64,000 nucleotides of DNA from Butyrivibrio fibrisolvens (GTDB taxonomy: Bacteria; Bacillota; Clostridia; Lachnospirales; Lachnospiraceae). The stretch spans positions 3,596,001-3,660,000 of the forward strand of contig NZ_CP146963.1 in NCBI RefSeq assembly GCF_037113525.1, given 5' to 3'. The position numbers and the translations under genes are program-made. The notes under the pieces were generated by a model. The model saw only the letters and a program-made list of their open reading frames with translations, had not been told where the DNA came from and did not search any database. Positions 1 to 8,543 of the stretch are shown piece by piece (the stretch's first letter is position 1; each line of letters opens with the position of its first letter).

Positions 1-581
1 TACCAATCACATCCTGCTACGCTATACCAGGAGTCATTCTTTTTTTCTTTGGAAAAATTGTAATAAGAAACATATGGGCATTCGCTTTCATCAGGTTCTT
101 TGCCATCATCAAGGTTTTTAAGATAGTCACACGCTTCTATAAACCACTGATTCTGAGATGATGAATGGTTCATGACCATATCGATTATTATGTTGATGCC
201 TCTTTTATGGCACTCCTCAACAAGCTTATCAAAGTCTTCCATAGTGCCATATTCAGGATCTATATCCTTATAATCAATAACATCATACTTGTGATAGGTT
301 GGTGATGGCATGATAGGCATAAGCCAGATTCCGTTGATTCCAAGCTCTGTAAGATAGTCAAGCTTAGCTGTTACGCCGTTCAGATCTCCTATACCATCTC
401 CATCAGAATCATAGAATGAGTGTACATAGATCTCATAGTAATTCCTGTAATTATCATCTATGATCTGCACCTTTTCATCTTCTGCCTTCTTATTACAACC
501 GGAAAGCAGATTCACTGCAAATAATAAGCAAAGACATACAACAGCCAGACGTTTTACTTTACTAAAAATATACTTTTTCAT
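1..581 (-). CDS. Alpha-amylase family (GH13) lipoprotein, C-terminus beyond window
   Basis: About 193 N-terminal residues are visible; the rest lies left of the window. A basic start and hydrophobic stretch end in LLSGC, a lipobox with Cys at about residue 29, so the protein is probably anchored outside the membrane. It then shows the GH13 N-terminal barrel: DSDGDGIGDLNG (calcium-type loop), GINGIWLMPI and IDMVMNHSS (conserved region I, D...NH). It follows the MalG-like permease gene in the same direction, so it likely cuts starch or maltodextrin to feed the transporter. Start is the ATG at 579-581; no strong ribosome-binding site precedes it. The exact specificity cannot be told from the fragment. 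Confidence 0.9.
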   Translation of the reverse strand, partial: MKKYIFSKVKRLAVVCLCLLFAVNLLSGCNKKAEDEKVQIIDDNYRNYYEIYVHSFYDSDGDGIGDLNGVTAKLDYLTELGINGIWLMPIMPSPTYHKYDVIDYKDIDPEYGTMEDFDKLVEECHKRGINIIIDMVMNHSSSQNQWFIEACDYLKNLDDGKEPDESECPYVSYYNFSKEKKNDSWYSVAGCDW

Positions 582-610
582 AGGTCTATATTCCGTTTCT
601 TTGTATGAAA

Positions 611-641
611 AGAGGCAGAGACAGACAATTCTGCCTCTGCC
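611..641 (-). terminator. Hairpin between malG-like gene and amylase
   Basis: AGAGGCAG (611-618) pairs with CTGCCTCT (631-638), and a register-shifted pairing is also possible. On the minus strand the stem is followed by TTTTC. It lies between the permease stop and the amylase start, so it may be a partial terminator that lowers amylase expression. The U-tract is short. Confidence 0.5.
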
Positions 642-705
642 TTGTGATAAAGCTGATAAAAATATTTAAATAACCCGATGCATATGGAGTTTTACCATAT
701 CTAGA

Positions 706-1575
706 TCATCCCTTAACAGCACCGCCTGTTACACCTTCAACATAGTACTTCTGAAGAGCCATGAACAGAGCTGTGATCGGAACTGCGATAAGCACGCCGC
801 CTGCGCAGAATCTTGTGAAATATCCCTGATAGTCGTTAGTGTTAACCCAGTCATAAAGACCAACAGCTACGTTGTAGCTCTTGCTGTAACCAAAAGCGAT
901 ATATGATGCAAAGATATAGTCACACCATGGTGCCATGAAAGCAACCAGTGCCTGATAGATGATGATAGGCTTTGAAAGAGGAAGAAGCATTGTGAAGAAG
1001 ATTCTTGCACGTGATGCTCCGTCAATTCTTGCAGCCTCATCAAGTGTCTTCGGAATAGTATCAAAGAAACCTTTACATACATAGTATCCCATACCGGAAC
1101 TTGCAACACCTACAAGGATAAGTCCAGGGATAGCGCCTGCCTGTGTAAGTCCTACGTTCTTCAAAAGGAAGTACAGACAGATCATAGATAAGAATCCCGG
1201 GAACATTCCAAGTATCAGCCAGAACTTCATAAGGAATGTTCTTCCTTTAAATCTTGTACGTGAAAGTGCATAACTTACCATAAGTACAAAACATGTCTGA
1301 CCAAGTGCGATAAAGAATGCAATGATAAATGTGTTTCCAAACCATCTTACAAAGTTAGAATCTGCTGAGAACAGCCAGCTGTAGCTAGCAAGAGAGAATG
1401 TCTTGGGAACAAGATAATCTACCATTCCTCCGCCACCTTCAGAGGGAGCTCGGAAACTCTGCAATACGATACAAACGAATGGAAACAGCCAGATAATACT
1501 AAGTATTACTAAAAGTATGTATGCTATAGCATTACCTAAAGCGGTGTGTTGTTTATGTAATTTCTGCTCAGCCAT
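706..1575 (-). CDS. Sugar ABC transporter permease, MalG-like
   Basis: This 289-residue integral membrane protein has about six hydrophobic segments and the permease EAA loop (EAARIDGASRARIFFTMLLP, about residues 180-200) that contacts the ATPase. It belongs to the MalG/binding-protein-dependent permease family and pairs with the MalF-like protein encoded just upstream; the MalF stop and this ATG overlap by one base (TAATG), so translation is probably coupled. The substrate is likely maltodextrin, judging from the amylase and MalE-like neighbours. No ATPase gene is in the operon, so a shared MsmX-type ATPase elsewhere in the genome is inferred. Confidence 0.93.
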   Translation of the reverse strand: MAEQKLHKQHTALGNAIAYILLVILSIIWLFPFVCIVLQSFRAPSEGGGGMVDYLVPKTFSLASYSWLFSADSNFVRWFGNTFIIAFFIALGQTCFVLMVSYALSRTRFKGRTFLMKFWLILGMFPGFLSMICLYFLLKNVGLTQAGAIPGLILVGVASSGMGYYVCKGFFDTIPKTLDEAARIDGASRARIFFTMLLPLSKPIIIYQALVAFMAPWCDYIFASYIAFGYSKSYNVAVGLYDWVNTNDYQGYFTRFCAGGVLIAVPITALFMALQKYYVEGVTGGAVKG

Positions 1576-2954
1576 TACTGGAATCCCTCCTCATCTTTAA
1601 TTGAAGGCAGTCTGTTGTATGCGATAAGAGATGTAACCGCAACAACAATGAATGTAAGAATACCTACGCAGGCTGCTAACCTATAGTTAGTACTGTTAAG
1701 AATAAGCTTGTACAGCCATGTTACAAGAAGGTCGGTATAACCTGATCCTCCATACAACTTAAGAGATGTAGGTCCACCTCCTGAAAGGAGATAAATAACA
1801 TTAAAGTTATTAAGGTTTCCTGTAAATGATGTAAGAAGATATGGTCCTGTTACAAAGAGCATGTATGGCATTGTGATCTTTTTAAACATCTGCCATCTGC
1901 TTGCTCCATCAATTCTTGCACTTTCATAAAGGTCAGCAGGAATGTTCATAAGAAGACCAGTTGCCATAAGCATTACATAGGGAACACCAATCCACAGGTT
2001 AAGTACTACAATAAGCACTCTTGCTGTCATAGGATGTGCCCAGAAATTATAGGAACGTTCAAAAATTCCCCATTTGATAAAATAAGTATTGATAAGACCA
2101 TCCGCAGCAAACATCTTAGATACATACAAAAGTGATATAAACTGTGGAATTGCTATAGTCATTACGAAAATAGTACGCCAGAGCTTCTTGAACTTAATGC
2201 CCTTTTTGTTGATAAGAAGAGCAAGTGCGATTCCTCCAAAATATGTGGAGAAGGTTGCAAAGAATGCCCAAACAAGTGTCCAGATAAGGATTGTGGTAAA
2301 GGTAGATCCCATACCGTTTCCACCGAACTGGAAGAGCTGCTTGAAGTTTTCAAGTCCAACCCATGTAAAAAGCTTACTTGGAGCCTGATGATTAGCATCG
2401 TAATTAGTAAACGCAACACATATCATGAATATGATCGGTACAACCATGAATATAAGAACGCCGAGTACCGGTAATGCAAGCAGTGTTGCATGAAATTTCT
2501 GATCCAAAAGTGATTTTAAATCCTGAGTTGTTGTAGGAAGACTACCACCTTTTTTGATAATCTCCTGCTCATTCTGATTTTCCTGGATATTAAGTCTCCA
2601 GAAGGTTACAAACAAAACGCAAAGTACTGCAGTCAAAACGCCATACAAAAGTATAAGGAACGAATTATCTCCATATGTTGTAAGGAAGGTATTCGGATCC
2701 ATATGTGTTTCTTCAGTACCAAGTGTAGATAACTTTGAAAGGTTTGAAATACCTTCGGTTGCCATATAAAAAATAAAGGCCACCTGAATAAGAAGGTATG
2801 CAAGACCTCTTGCAAATGATTTCCTCATAAGTGGACCAAAGCCCATTATAAGAAATGAAACTCTTGTTTTCCAATCTCCCTCTTTAAAAGTAACACCTAT
2901 ATTCTTTATGTTTCCTGCGATAATTCCAAGCACATTATTACTGTTCTTTTTCAT
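1575..2954 (-). CDS. Sugar ABC transporter permease, MalF-like
   Basis: This 459-residue permease is longer than most sugar permeases because of an N-terminal extension with two extra hydrophobic segments (about residues 45-70 and 95-120), as in MalF relatives. The EAA loop is visible as ESARIDGASRWQMFKKITMP near residues 345-365. It forms the channel with the downstream MalG-like protein and receives sugar from the MalE-like lipoprotein encoded upstream. A strong hairpin separates it from malE. Substrate assignment to maltodextrin is inferred from context. Confidence 0.93.
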   Translation of the reverse strand: MKKNSNNVLGIIAGNIKNIGVTFKEGDWKTRVSFLIMGFGPLMRKSFARGLAYLLIQVAFIFYMATEGISNLSKLSTLGTEETHMDPNTFLTTYGDNSFLILLYGVLTAVLCVLFVTFWRLNIQENQNEQEIIKKGGSLPTTTQDLKSLLDQKFHATLLALPVLGVLIFMVVPIIFMICVAFTNYDANHQAPSKLFTWVGLENFKQLFQFGGNGMGSTFTTILIWTLVWAFFATFSTYFGGIALALLINKKGIKFKKLWRTIFVMTIAIPQFISLLYVSKMFAADGLINTYFIKWGIFERSYNFWAHPMTARVLIVVLNLWIGVPYVMLMATGLLMNIPADLYESARIDGASRWQMFKKITMPYMLFVTGPYLLTSFTGNLNNFNVIYLLSGGGPTSLKLYGGSGYTDLLVTWLYKLILNSTNYRLAACVGILTFIVVAVTSLIAYNRLPSIKDEEGFQ

Positions 2955-2973
2955 AGAAGCACTCCCGCAAAAA

Positions 2974-3000
2974 CAGGGGAGAGGAAAAGCCTCTCCCCTG
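2974..3000 (-). terminator. Intercistronic hairpin between malE- and malF-like genes
   Basis: CAGGGGAGAGG (2974-2984) and CCTCTCCCCTG (2990-3000) form a perfect 11-bp stem with a 5-base loop. On the minus strand it is followed by TTTTT. It probably stops part of the transcription after malE or protects the malE mRNA 3' end, giving more binding protein than permease. Confidence 0.75.
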
Positions 3001-3038
3001 AATAATTAACCTGTTAATTTCACAATTATCCAGAAGTA

Positions 3039-4397
3039 TTACTGAATAAGTGATGCGCATGTATCATCGTGTGTCTTAAGCTCTGCCATGAAATCTTCAT
3101 CTGAAGAATCTACTGTAAGAGTTCCGTTCTCAACGTCTGCGCCAAGAGCACCTGCAAGATCCCACCATTCGCCAGGATACTGACCCTGAGGAATCATGTA
3201 AGGCATCTGTTCCTGAAGAGCTGCAAGAGCTACGTTAGCCTTAACTGCGCTGTCTCCCTGTGCTGTAAGGTTTGAAGGGCCCCAACCCTGAGCATTGAAT
3301 CTCTCAAGCTGAGCATCTGTATCTGTAAGCATCTTAGCAATTTCATAGCACATAGCGAGCTTGCCGCCTTCTGTCTGAGGCTTAACACCAAGGAGCTTGT
3401 TTCCTGAGAAACCACTCATGTGGTAAGTCTTACCATCAACACCTTCGAATGAAGGAAGTGCTGCACATGCATAGTTGTCACCAAGCATATCTTCAAGAGC
3501 TGCGCTATCCCATGTACCATCGATGATAGCACCAACGTTTGTAGCTTCACCAGCTGAAGAACCATCAACGAATGCCTTAGAAGAAGCAACCTCTGCCATC
3601 TCCTTGATAGCTACAAGACCTGCATCAGAAGCATAGTCTGCTGTAACACCTGTGAAGTTACCATCTGCATCTGTTTCGAATGCACATGTGCAACCTGTGC
3701 CGAAGAAGAATGAAGCGTTGTACCAAGCTGAATCAACGTCACAGTAGAATCCCTTACCTGCAGCTTCGCAATCAGCGATGATCTGCTCAAGTGATGTAGG
3801 ATCTGTAACTACTGTACTATCATAATAAAGGAAATATCCGTTATCAGATGTCATAGGGAATGCATAAAGTGTATCGCCTGATGTAGCTGCTCCGATAGCA
3901 CCTGCATCATTGCTTGATGTAACCCATGATGACATATTGTCGTTAAGAGGCTGAAGAGCACCAGCAGCTACAAGACGTGTAAGCTGATCCTGTGCAAATC
4001 CGTAAATATCAGCGCCGCCTGAAACGTCTGTGATCATGTTAGATGCTGCATCGCCTTCACCAACAGCTTCAACTGTGATGTTGCCTGCATATCCTGAATA
4101 TGCATCGTTAGAAGCGATGAAATCATCAACAAGCTTCTGAGTAAGGTCTACAACGTTCTCAGCAACCCAGATTGTGATCTCGCCTGAACCATAATCGATT
4201 GCAGGAGCATCCTGAGCTGTATCAGTTGTATCACCTGATTCTGTTGTATCACCTGATTCTGTCTTATCAGTAGCGTCTGTGTTTTCTGTTTTCTGTGAAT
4301 TGTCAGTTGTGTTTTCAGATCCGTTGTCGCCACAACCAGCGAGCATAGAAGCAACAAGTGCCTGAGTAAGTAAAACTGTTAAAACTTTCTTTTTCAT
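3039..4397 (-). CDS. Extracellular sugar-binding lipoprotein, MalE-like
   Basis: The 452-residue protein starts with a lipoprotein signal (VASMLAGC, Cys22), followed by a Thr/Asp/Ser-rich linker to about residue 70 with tandem TTESGD units, and then a type 1 solute-binding domain. It captures maltodextrin or a similar oligosaccharide at the cell surface and delivers it to the permeases encoded downstream. The ribosome-binding site AAAGGAGAGGG lies just before the ATG. It is the first gene of the operon, read from the inverted-repeat promoter region at about 4.5 kb and divergent from a LacI-type regulator. Confidence 0.92.
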   Translation of the reverse strand: MKKKVLTVLLTQALVASMLAGCGDNGSENTTDNSQKTENTDATDKTESGDTTESGDTTDTAQDAPAIDYGSGEITIWVAENVVDLTQKLVDDFIASNDAYSGYAGNITVEAVGEGDAASNMITDVSGGADIYGFAQDQLTRLVAAGALQPLNDNMSSWVTSSNDAGAIGAATSGDTLYAFPMTSDNGYFLYYDSTVVTDPTSLEQIIADCEAAGKGFYCDVDSAWYNASFFFGTGCTCAFETDADGNFTGVTADYASDAGLVAIKEMAEVASSKAFVDGSSAGEATNVGAIIDGTWDSAALEDMLGDNYACAALPSFEGVDGKTYHMSGFSGNKLLGVKPQTEGGKLAMCYEIAKMLTDTDAQLERFNAQGWGPSNLTAQGDSAVKANVALAALQEQMPYMIPQGQYPGEWWDLAGALGADVENGTLTVDSSDEDFMAELKTHDDTCASLIQ

Positions 4398-4480
4398 GTT
4401 TCCCTCTCCTTTTTTGACTTTTTATTTAAAGTGTCAGAACACTCCAAATCCTAAAGTTCATACCCAAAACAAAGAAAAAT

Positions 4481-4501
4481 CGAAAATTTCCGAAACTTTC
4501 G
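4481..4501. promoter_or_regulatory. Candidate operator for the LacI-type regulator
   Basis: Two tandem half-palindromes lie between the predicted malE promoter and its start codon: CGAAAATTTC directly followed by CGAAACTTTCG, the second being a perfect inverted repeat (4491-4501). A repressor bound here would block malE transcription. Assignment to the divergent LacI-family gene is an inference from position; a further CGAA...TTCG repeat is at 4708-4720. Confidence 0.45.
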
Positions 4502-4502
4502 T

Positions 4503-4543
4503 TTGACAATTATGTTTTATCACACTTTAGGCATAATTGTCAA
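4503..4543 (-). promoter_or_regulatory. Inverted-repeat promoter region of the mal operon
   Basis: TTGACAATTATG (4503-4514) is repeated in perfect inversion as CATAATTGTCAA (4532-4543), 17 bases apart. Read on the minus strand, the right arm supplies a consensus -35 TTGACA (4538-4543), with a weak -10 ATAAAA (4515-4520) 17 bases on. The palindrome could be an activator or repressor site, or could form a cruciform. It would drive malE-malF-malG. Confidence 0.55.
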
Positions 4544-4784
4544 TATTTCCAGCATCACAATTCTATATTCGTTATTTTTCACAAAGCTTCTCTTCCGCTT
4601 TTTAGCATATGTTTCAATTTTTTTCGTTTTTTTTCGCATTATCTTGTTTTTGCTCTTTGTTAACCTTATAATAAATGAAGATATATTAAGAATGATTAGT
4701 GCATTTTCGAATTATATTCGGAATTTTAATCACGATGATAAAATCACGAAAATAATACGAATATGTTCTATATGAAAGGATCAC

Positions 4785-5873
4785 ATGGCTACCATAAAAG
4801 ATATTGCCAATAAGCTTGGCATTTCCGTCAGTACCGTATCAAAAGGATTGAACGGTGCCAAAGACATCAGTGCCGCACTCAGGCAGGAAGTTTTAGAAAC
4901 TGCAGTTGAGATGGGCTATACCGGGCGAAAAACTCAGAGAAGGAGTCAGAAAAGGCTGTGCATCTTTATTGAAAACATGGATTATGAATCCACCAGTCAG
5001 TTCGGTTACGATATAGTTCTTGGATTCAGACAGGCAGCATATAAAGAGCAGTGTGAAGTTGTCATCCAACCTGTAAGCCATGAATTTCAGGTTAACGAAA
5101 AATATGATACATACATGCTTGGAAACGGATTTTCCGGAGCATTTCTTCTCGGATTTTCTTTGGAAGATCCCTGGATGGAACAGCTGAAGACTACGTCATT
5201 TTGCACAGTTCTTCTTGATAACTTTATAGAAAAAAATCCTAACGTTGGATATATATGAACTGATTCAGAAGAAGGAATCGCTCTCGCTATTGAGCATCTG
5301 ACTAAACTCGGTCATGAAAAGATCGCCTTTCTTGATGGTTCAAGAGGCTCTATGGTTTCAGATCTTCGAATGATTGCATATCTCGACAGCATGACAAGAC
5401 ACAGACTTCCTGTTGATCCCAACCTTGCTGTATACGGATATTTCGTAGCAGAGGCAGCCCACTATCACGTGCCTACATTCCTTGATCTTGGAGCGACTGC
5501 TATACTGTGCGGTAACGACCTCATTGCTTCAGGTGTTATAGATGAATGTACACGAAGAGGATATAAGGTTCCGGAAGATATCAGTGTTATTGGTTTTGAT
5601 GACCTTCCTATTGCAGAGCACCTCAATCCTCCGCTTACTACTGTAAAGCAGGACAGACTCGAACTTGGTAAATGCGGATTCTACATATTAAGAGCGATGA
5701 CAGAACACATTTCTCTGTCCAAGAATCTGCTCAGACCATCACTTTCTGTCAGATCTTCTACAGCTATCGCAAAGCCAAGACTTGCAAAGCGACATAGTTC
5801 AGAAAAAGATTCTGTTCTCAATGTAAACCCTGAGCTGTTTTCACAGTATCAGCAGCACAGAACTATAAGATAA
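4785..5873 (+). pseudogene. LacI-family regulator interrupted by an in-frame TGA
   Basis: The reading frame encodes a full LacI-type protein of 362 codons with one TGA at 5256-5258. Residues 1-50 hold the helix-turn-helix (IKDIANKLGISVSTVSKGLN); the rest is a periplasmic-binding-like sugar domain ending with the usual IGFDDLPIAEHLNPPLTTV segment. The frame continues without shift after the stop (TDSEEGIALAIEHLTKLGH), where families normally have a short loop, so a single substitution such as GGA to TGA explains it. An AGAGG...ATG at 5352 could restart translation of the C-terminal half. It lies divergent from the maltodextrin operon, so it likely regulated that operon. It is either a recent null allele or a sequencing error. 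Confidence 0.8.
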
Positions 5874-5881
5874 TAAATTAC

Positions 5882-5925
5882 AGCCTACATTGGTTACAAA
5901 AAACTGTAACTATGTAGGCTTGTTT
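5882..5925 (+). terminator. Terminator after the LacI-type gene
   Basis: AGCCTACATTGGTTACA pairs with TGTAACTATGTAGGCT across an AAAAAC loop, with one mismatch, and is followed by TTGTTTTATATTT on the plus strand. It is placed directly after the regulator stop. Confidence 0.8.
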
Positions 5926-6036
5926 TATATTTCATTTTTTCTTGTAGCCACATTTGTCGCCACATTTAATAGTAAATTTTAGTGTTTTTGAGTGATTTTT
6001 AGTTGAGCTTGGGAATTGGTTTTCAGATCTTAAAAC

Positions 6037-6072
6037 AACAAAAAAAGCTTGAAAACAAACTGTTTTCAAGCT
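6037..6072 (-). terminator. Terminator of the tRNA-Trp transcript
   Basis: AGCTTGAAAACA (6046-6057) and TGTTTTCAAGCT (6061-6072) form a 12-bp stem with a 3-base loop. On the minus strand it is followed by TTTTTTTG, directly downstream of the tRNA gene. Confidence 0.85.
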
Positions 6073-6084
6073 CTTAATGACTAG

Positions 6085-6156
6085 CAGGGGAAGAGAGATT
6101 CGAACTCCCATGAACGGTTTTGGAGACCGTGATACTAGCCATTGTATGATTCCCCT
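6085..6156 (-). tRNA. tRNA-Trp (anticodon CCA)
   Basis: A 72-base cloverleaf can be drawn on the minus strand: acceptor AGGGGAA/TTCCCCT with discriminator G, D-stem ATAC/GTAT, anticodon stem ACGGT/ACCGT around loop CTCCAAA (anticodon CCA), and T-arm GGGAG-TTCGAAT-CTCTC. The acceptor starts AGGGG and ends CCCCTG, as in Bacillus tRNA-Trp. The 3' CCA is not encoded (CTA follows), so it must be added after transcription. Confidence 0.93.
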
Positions 6157-6252
6157 TTATCTCGTCTCTGGCTTTCCGCCGTCAACGAAATAAATTATAT
6201 CAAAGCGTTTTTATGTATGCAAGCGTTTTTTGCAGCTTTTTTCAAAGAATCG

Positions 6253-6477
6253 TTATTGCGTATTCTGTATATCTCTATTCTGATTATCTTCTTCCGTAAT
6301 ACCTTCTTCCTGAATGCCTTCATTCAGAATACTTTTATTCAAAATTCCTTCATTCAGATTCCCTTCATCTGGATCTCTTTCATTCAGATTTTCTTCATTC
6401 AGATTTTCTTCCTTCAGATTTTCTTCCTCCAGATTTTCTTCCTCCAGATTTTCTTCATTCAGATTTCCTTCATTCAA
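6253..6477 (-). CDS. Possible acidic pentapeptide-repeat ORF overlapping the radA stop
   Basis: A 74-codon open frame starts at a TTG whose last two bases are shared with the radA TGA (TTGA overlap). It encodes repeats of the type NLNEE and NLEEE, very acidic and rich in Asn, Leu and Glu. A TTG start coupled to an upstream stop is seen elsewhere in this window (17417-17420), so expression is conceivable. The 15-base repeat keeps several frames open by itself, however, so this may be only a by-product of the minisatellite. No family is recognised. Confidence 0.25.
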   Translation of the reverse strand: MNEGNLNEENLEEENLEEENLKEENLNEENLNERDPDEGNLNEGILNKSILNEGIQEEGITEEDNQNRDIQNTQ

Positions 6478-6478
6478 A
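6269..6478. repeat. 15-bp minisatellite, 14 units, at the radA 3' end
   Basis: Fourteen consecutive 15-base units run without gaps. The plus-strand consensus is TTTTCTTCATTCAGA; central units are nearly identical and outer ones more diverged. The last unit (6464-6478) contains the radA stop codon. On the minus strand the array is open in one frame, giving asparagine/leucine/glutamate pentapeptides; on the plus strand it is open as hydrophobic FIQIF-like pentapeptides. Confidence 0.95.
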
Positions 6479-7859
6479 ATATCCTCATCGCATCCTGAAG
6501 TGAGCTAACGCCTATGATATCAAGTCCCTTAGTATCTTTCAGCTTACTCTCATATGCCTTAGGAAGGATTATTGTTTTAAAGCCAAGTTTCTTAGCTTCC
6601 ATTACCCTTTGCTCTGTCATACTTACGCTTCTTACTTCACCAGAAAGACCAACTTCACCAAAAGCAACTACAGACGAATCGATCGGTTTATTCTTAAAGC
6701 TTGATATAACAGCAAGGCAGATGCCAAGATCAAGAGCAGGCTCCTGCAGCTTCATTCCTCCTGCGAGATTTACATAGGCATCACAATCTGCCATCTGAAG
6801 ACCAACTCTTTTTTCAAGAACCGCCATAAGGAGATTAACTCTGTTATAGTCAGTGCCATTAGCCTGTCTTCTAGGGAATCCAAAGCTTGTACGACACACA
6901 AGGGCCTGGATTTCAAGAAGTATAGGTCTTGTGCCTTCTATTGAGCAGGTTACAATACTGCCGCTTGCATCTTCCGGTCTTCCGTCCAGCATGAACTCTG
7001 ACGGGTTCTGAACTTCAGCAAGGCCGTCTTCGCGCATCTCAAATACGCCGATCTCATTAGTAGATCCGAACCTGTTCTTGACACCTCGAAGTATCCTGTA
7101 GGATGCATGTCTGTCACCCTCGAAATACAGCACTGTATCTACCATGTGTTCAAGGACTCTTGGACCTGCAACAGTTCCTTCTTTAGTCACATGGCCCACT
7201 ATAAATATAGACACGTTCATGCTCTTAGCAATTCTAAGAAGAACAGCCGTAGTCTCTCTGACCTGCGAAACACTACCAGGTGCAGACGTTACGTCCTCAT
7301 TAAACATAGTCTGAATAGAGTCTATTATCACTATCTCAGGCTTATCTTTAGTTATTACTGATTCTATAGTTGAAAGATTAGTCTCACAAAGGAATTTAAG
7401 ATTATCTGTAAACTCACCTATACGGTTAGCTCGTAGCTTGATCTGACGAAGCGATTCCTCTCCCGAAATATATAAGATGCTATGTCCATCATCAGACATA
7501 TTCCTTGCAACCTGAAGAAGAAGGGTTGATTTACCTATACCGGGATCACCGCCGACAAGTGTAAGAGATCCTCTAACAAGACCTCCTCCAAGTACTCTGT
7601 TAAGCTCTCCTATATGTGTATCGCTTCTGTCTTCCTGTCCAAGCTCGATCTCGGACAGAGCTTTTGGACTGATAGCTGCAGATGAAGTGGTTCCGGATAT
7701 TCCACTTCCAAGAGACGCTCTTTTATTCTTAGGTTCAGGCTTAACCATCTCTTCAACCATGGTATTCCACTCATGGCATGAAGGGCACTGTCCCATCCAT
7801 TTAGACGATTCATATCCACAGTTTTGACAAAAGAACGCTGTTTTGATCTTAGCAGGCAT
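6474..7859 (-). CDS. radA: DNA repair protein RadA
   Basis: RadA is a DnaB-like, branch-migrating ATPase of recombinational repair. Visible are an N-terminal zinc finger (CQNC...CPSC), Walker A GGDPGIGKST, Walker B EIVIIDS, the RadA-specific KNRFG motif and a C-terminal Lon-protease-like domain. I chose the ATG at 7857-7859 (MPAKIKT), because GGGAG lies seven bases before it; a longer frame begins at an upstream TTG without a site. This gives 461 residues, normal for the family. The last codons run into the minisatellite, so the C-terminus may vary between strains. Confidence 0.96.
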   Translation of the reverse strand: MPAKIKTAFFCQNCGYESSKWMGQCPSCHEWNTMVEEMVKPEPKNKRASLGSGISGTTSSAAISPKALSEIELGQEDRSDTHIGELNRVLGGGLVRGSLTLVGGDPGIGKSTLLLQVARNMSDDGHSILYISGEESLRQIKLRANRIGEFTDNLKFLCETNLSTIESVITKDKPEIVIIDSIQTMFNEDVTSAPGSVSQVRETTAVLLRIAKSMNVSIFIVGHVTKEGTVAGPRVLEHMVDTVLYFEGDRHASYRILRGVKNRFGSTNEIGVFEMREDGLAEVQNPSEFMLDGRPEDASGSIVTCSIEGTRPILLEIQALVCRTSFGFPRRQANGTDYNRVNLLMAVLEKRVGLQMADCDAYVNLAGGMKLQEPALDLGICLAVISSFKNKPIDSSVVAFGEVGLSGEVRSVSMTEQRVMEAKKLGFKTIILPKAYESKLKDTKGLDIIGVSSLQDAMRIF

Positions 7860-8006
7860 AATCCATTCTCCCAATATTAGTAAATAATAAAACAGCCGAA
7901 CTTAATTGGCTTGTTTAATACATTATTGAATCTTTAATCCAACAATGTATATTTTAACACATATAAACTTCTATTTTGGACAAAAGAAATTCCAGGCAAA
8001 CAAAAA

Positions 8007-8038
8007 GACACAGACATACGTCATTGTATGTCTGTGTC
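8007..8038 (-). terminator. Terminator after the clpC transcription unit
   Basis: GACACAGACATAC (8007-8019) and GTATGTCTGTGTC (8026-8038) form a perfect 13-bp stem with a 6-base loop. TTTTTG follows on the minus strand, after the stop of the small conserved gene. Confidence 0.9.
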
Positions 8039-8052
8039 CATAGTATGAAATT

Positions 8053-8463
8053 TTAACTTTCTTCGACCTGAACTGTCACCGGCTTCCCGGAAAGTTCAAC
8101 ACTGATTGACAGTTTACCGCCAAGACCAGTTGTCATCTTTCCTTCACTGGAGCCATTTATGAGTACGTTATACTCTGTATTGTCCTCCATACCTAAAGTG
8201 ATCTGTGCGTCTGCGTTACCTTCAACCGTGAATGCCACACCTTTTTCAGTCTCTTTGAAGTGAGTCACTGCCGTTCCTGGAACAGATTCATAGACAAACA
8301 TATCATTTGCCTCAAGTCTTGTAATGTCCTTAAACGTCTTGACCTTGAGCAAATCTCCGCCGTGCTTGAAGTCTTCAAGCTTCGACTTTGATGGAAGCTC
8401 GTAGTTACCAAAGCTGATTGTACCATCAGCTTCTGCCCGCAGCAACTGTTCTACTACAGCCAT
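8053..8463 (-). CDS. Conserved small protein, function unknown
   Basis: This 136-residue protein has no signal peptide or membrane segment. It begins MAVVEQLLRAEADGTISFGN and looks like two beta-rich halves, with GTISFGNYEL near the start and repeated Thr/Gly/Val strands at the end. Similar Clostridia proteins are sometimes annotated endosialidase, as I recall, but nothing here supports an enzyme and I do not assign that function. The start at 8461-8463 is favoured by AGGAGG six bases upstream; a longer frame to 8508 lacks a site. It lies 80 bases after clpC in the same direction and is followed by a strong terminator. Confidence 0.75.
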   Translation of the reverse strand: MAVVEQLLRAEADGTISFGNYELPSKSKLEDFKHGGDLLKVKTFKDITRLEANDMFVYESVPGTAVTHFKETEKGVAFTVEGNADAQITLGMEDNTEYNVLINGSSEGKMTTGLGGKLSISVELSGKPVTVQVEES

Positions 8464-8543
8464 ATGGAACCTCCTATTGGTACGATAAAAAAAGTTTTCA
8501 AAGTGCATTATCCCTTTTGGGTAATAACCATTATACCATAAAT

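Noticed and set aside
460..669. 69-codon plus-strand frame
   Set aside because: It lies opposite the start of the amylase lipoprotein gene and has no ribosome-binding site.
5256..5258. TGA as selenocysteine codon
   Set aside because: LacI regulators have no selenocysteine at this loop and no SECIS-like stem follows immediately.
6142..6498. 118-codon plus-strand hydrophobic repeat protein
   Set aside because: Its start is inside the tRNA-Trp gene and its length comes from the 15-base repeat keeping several frames open.
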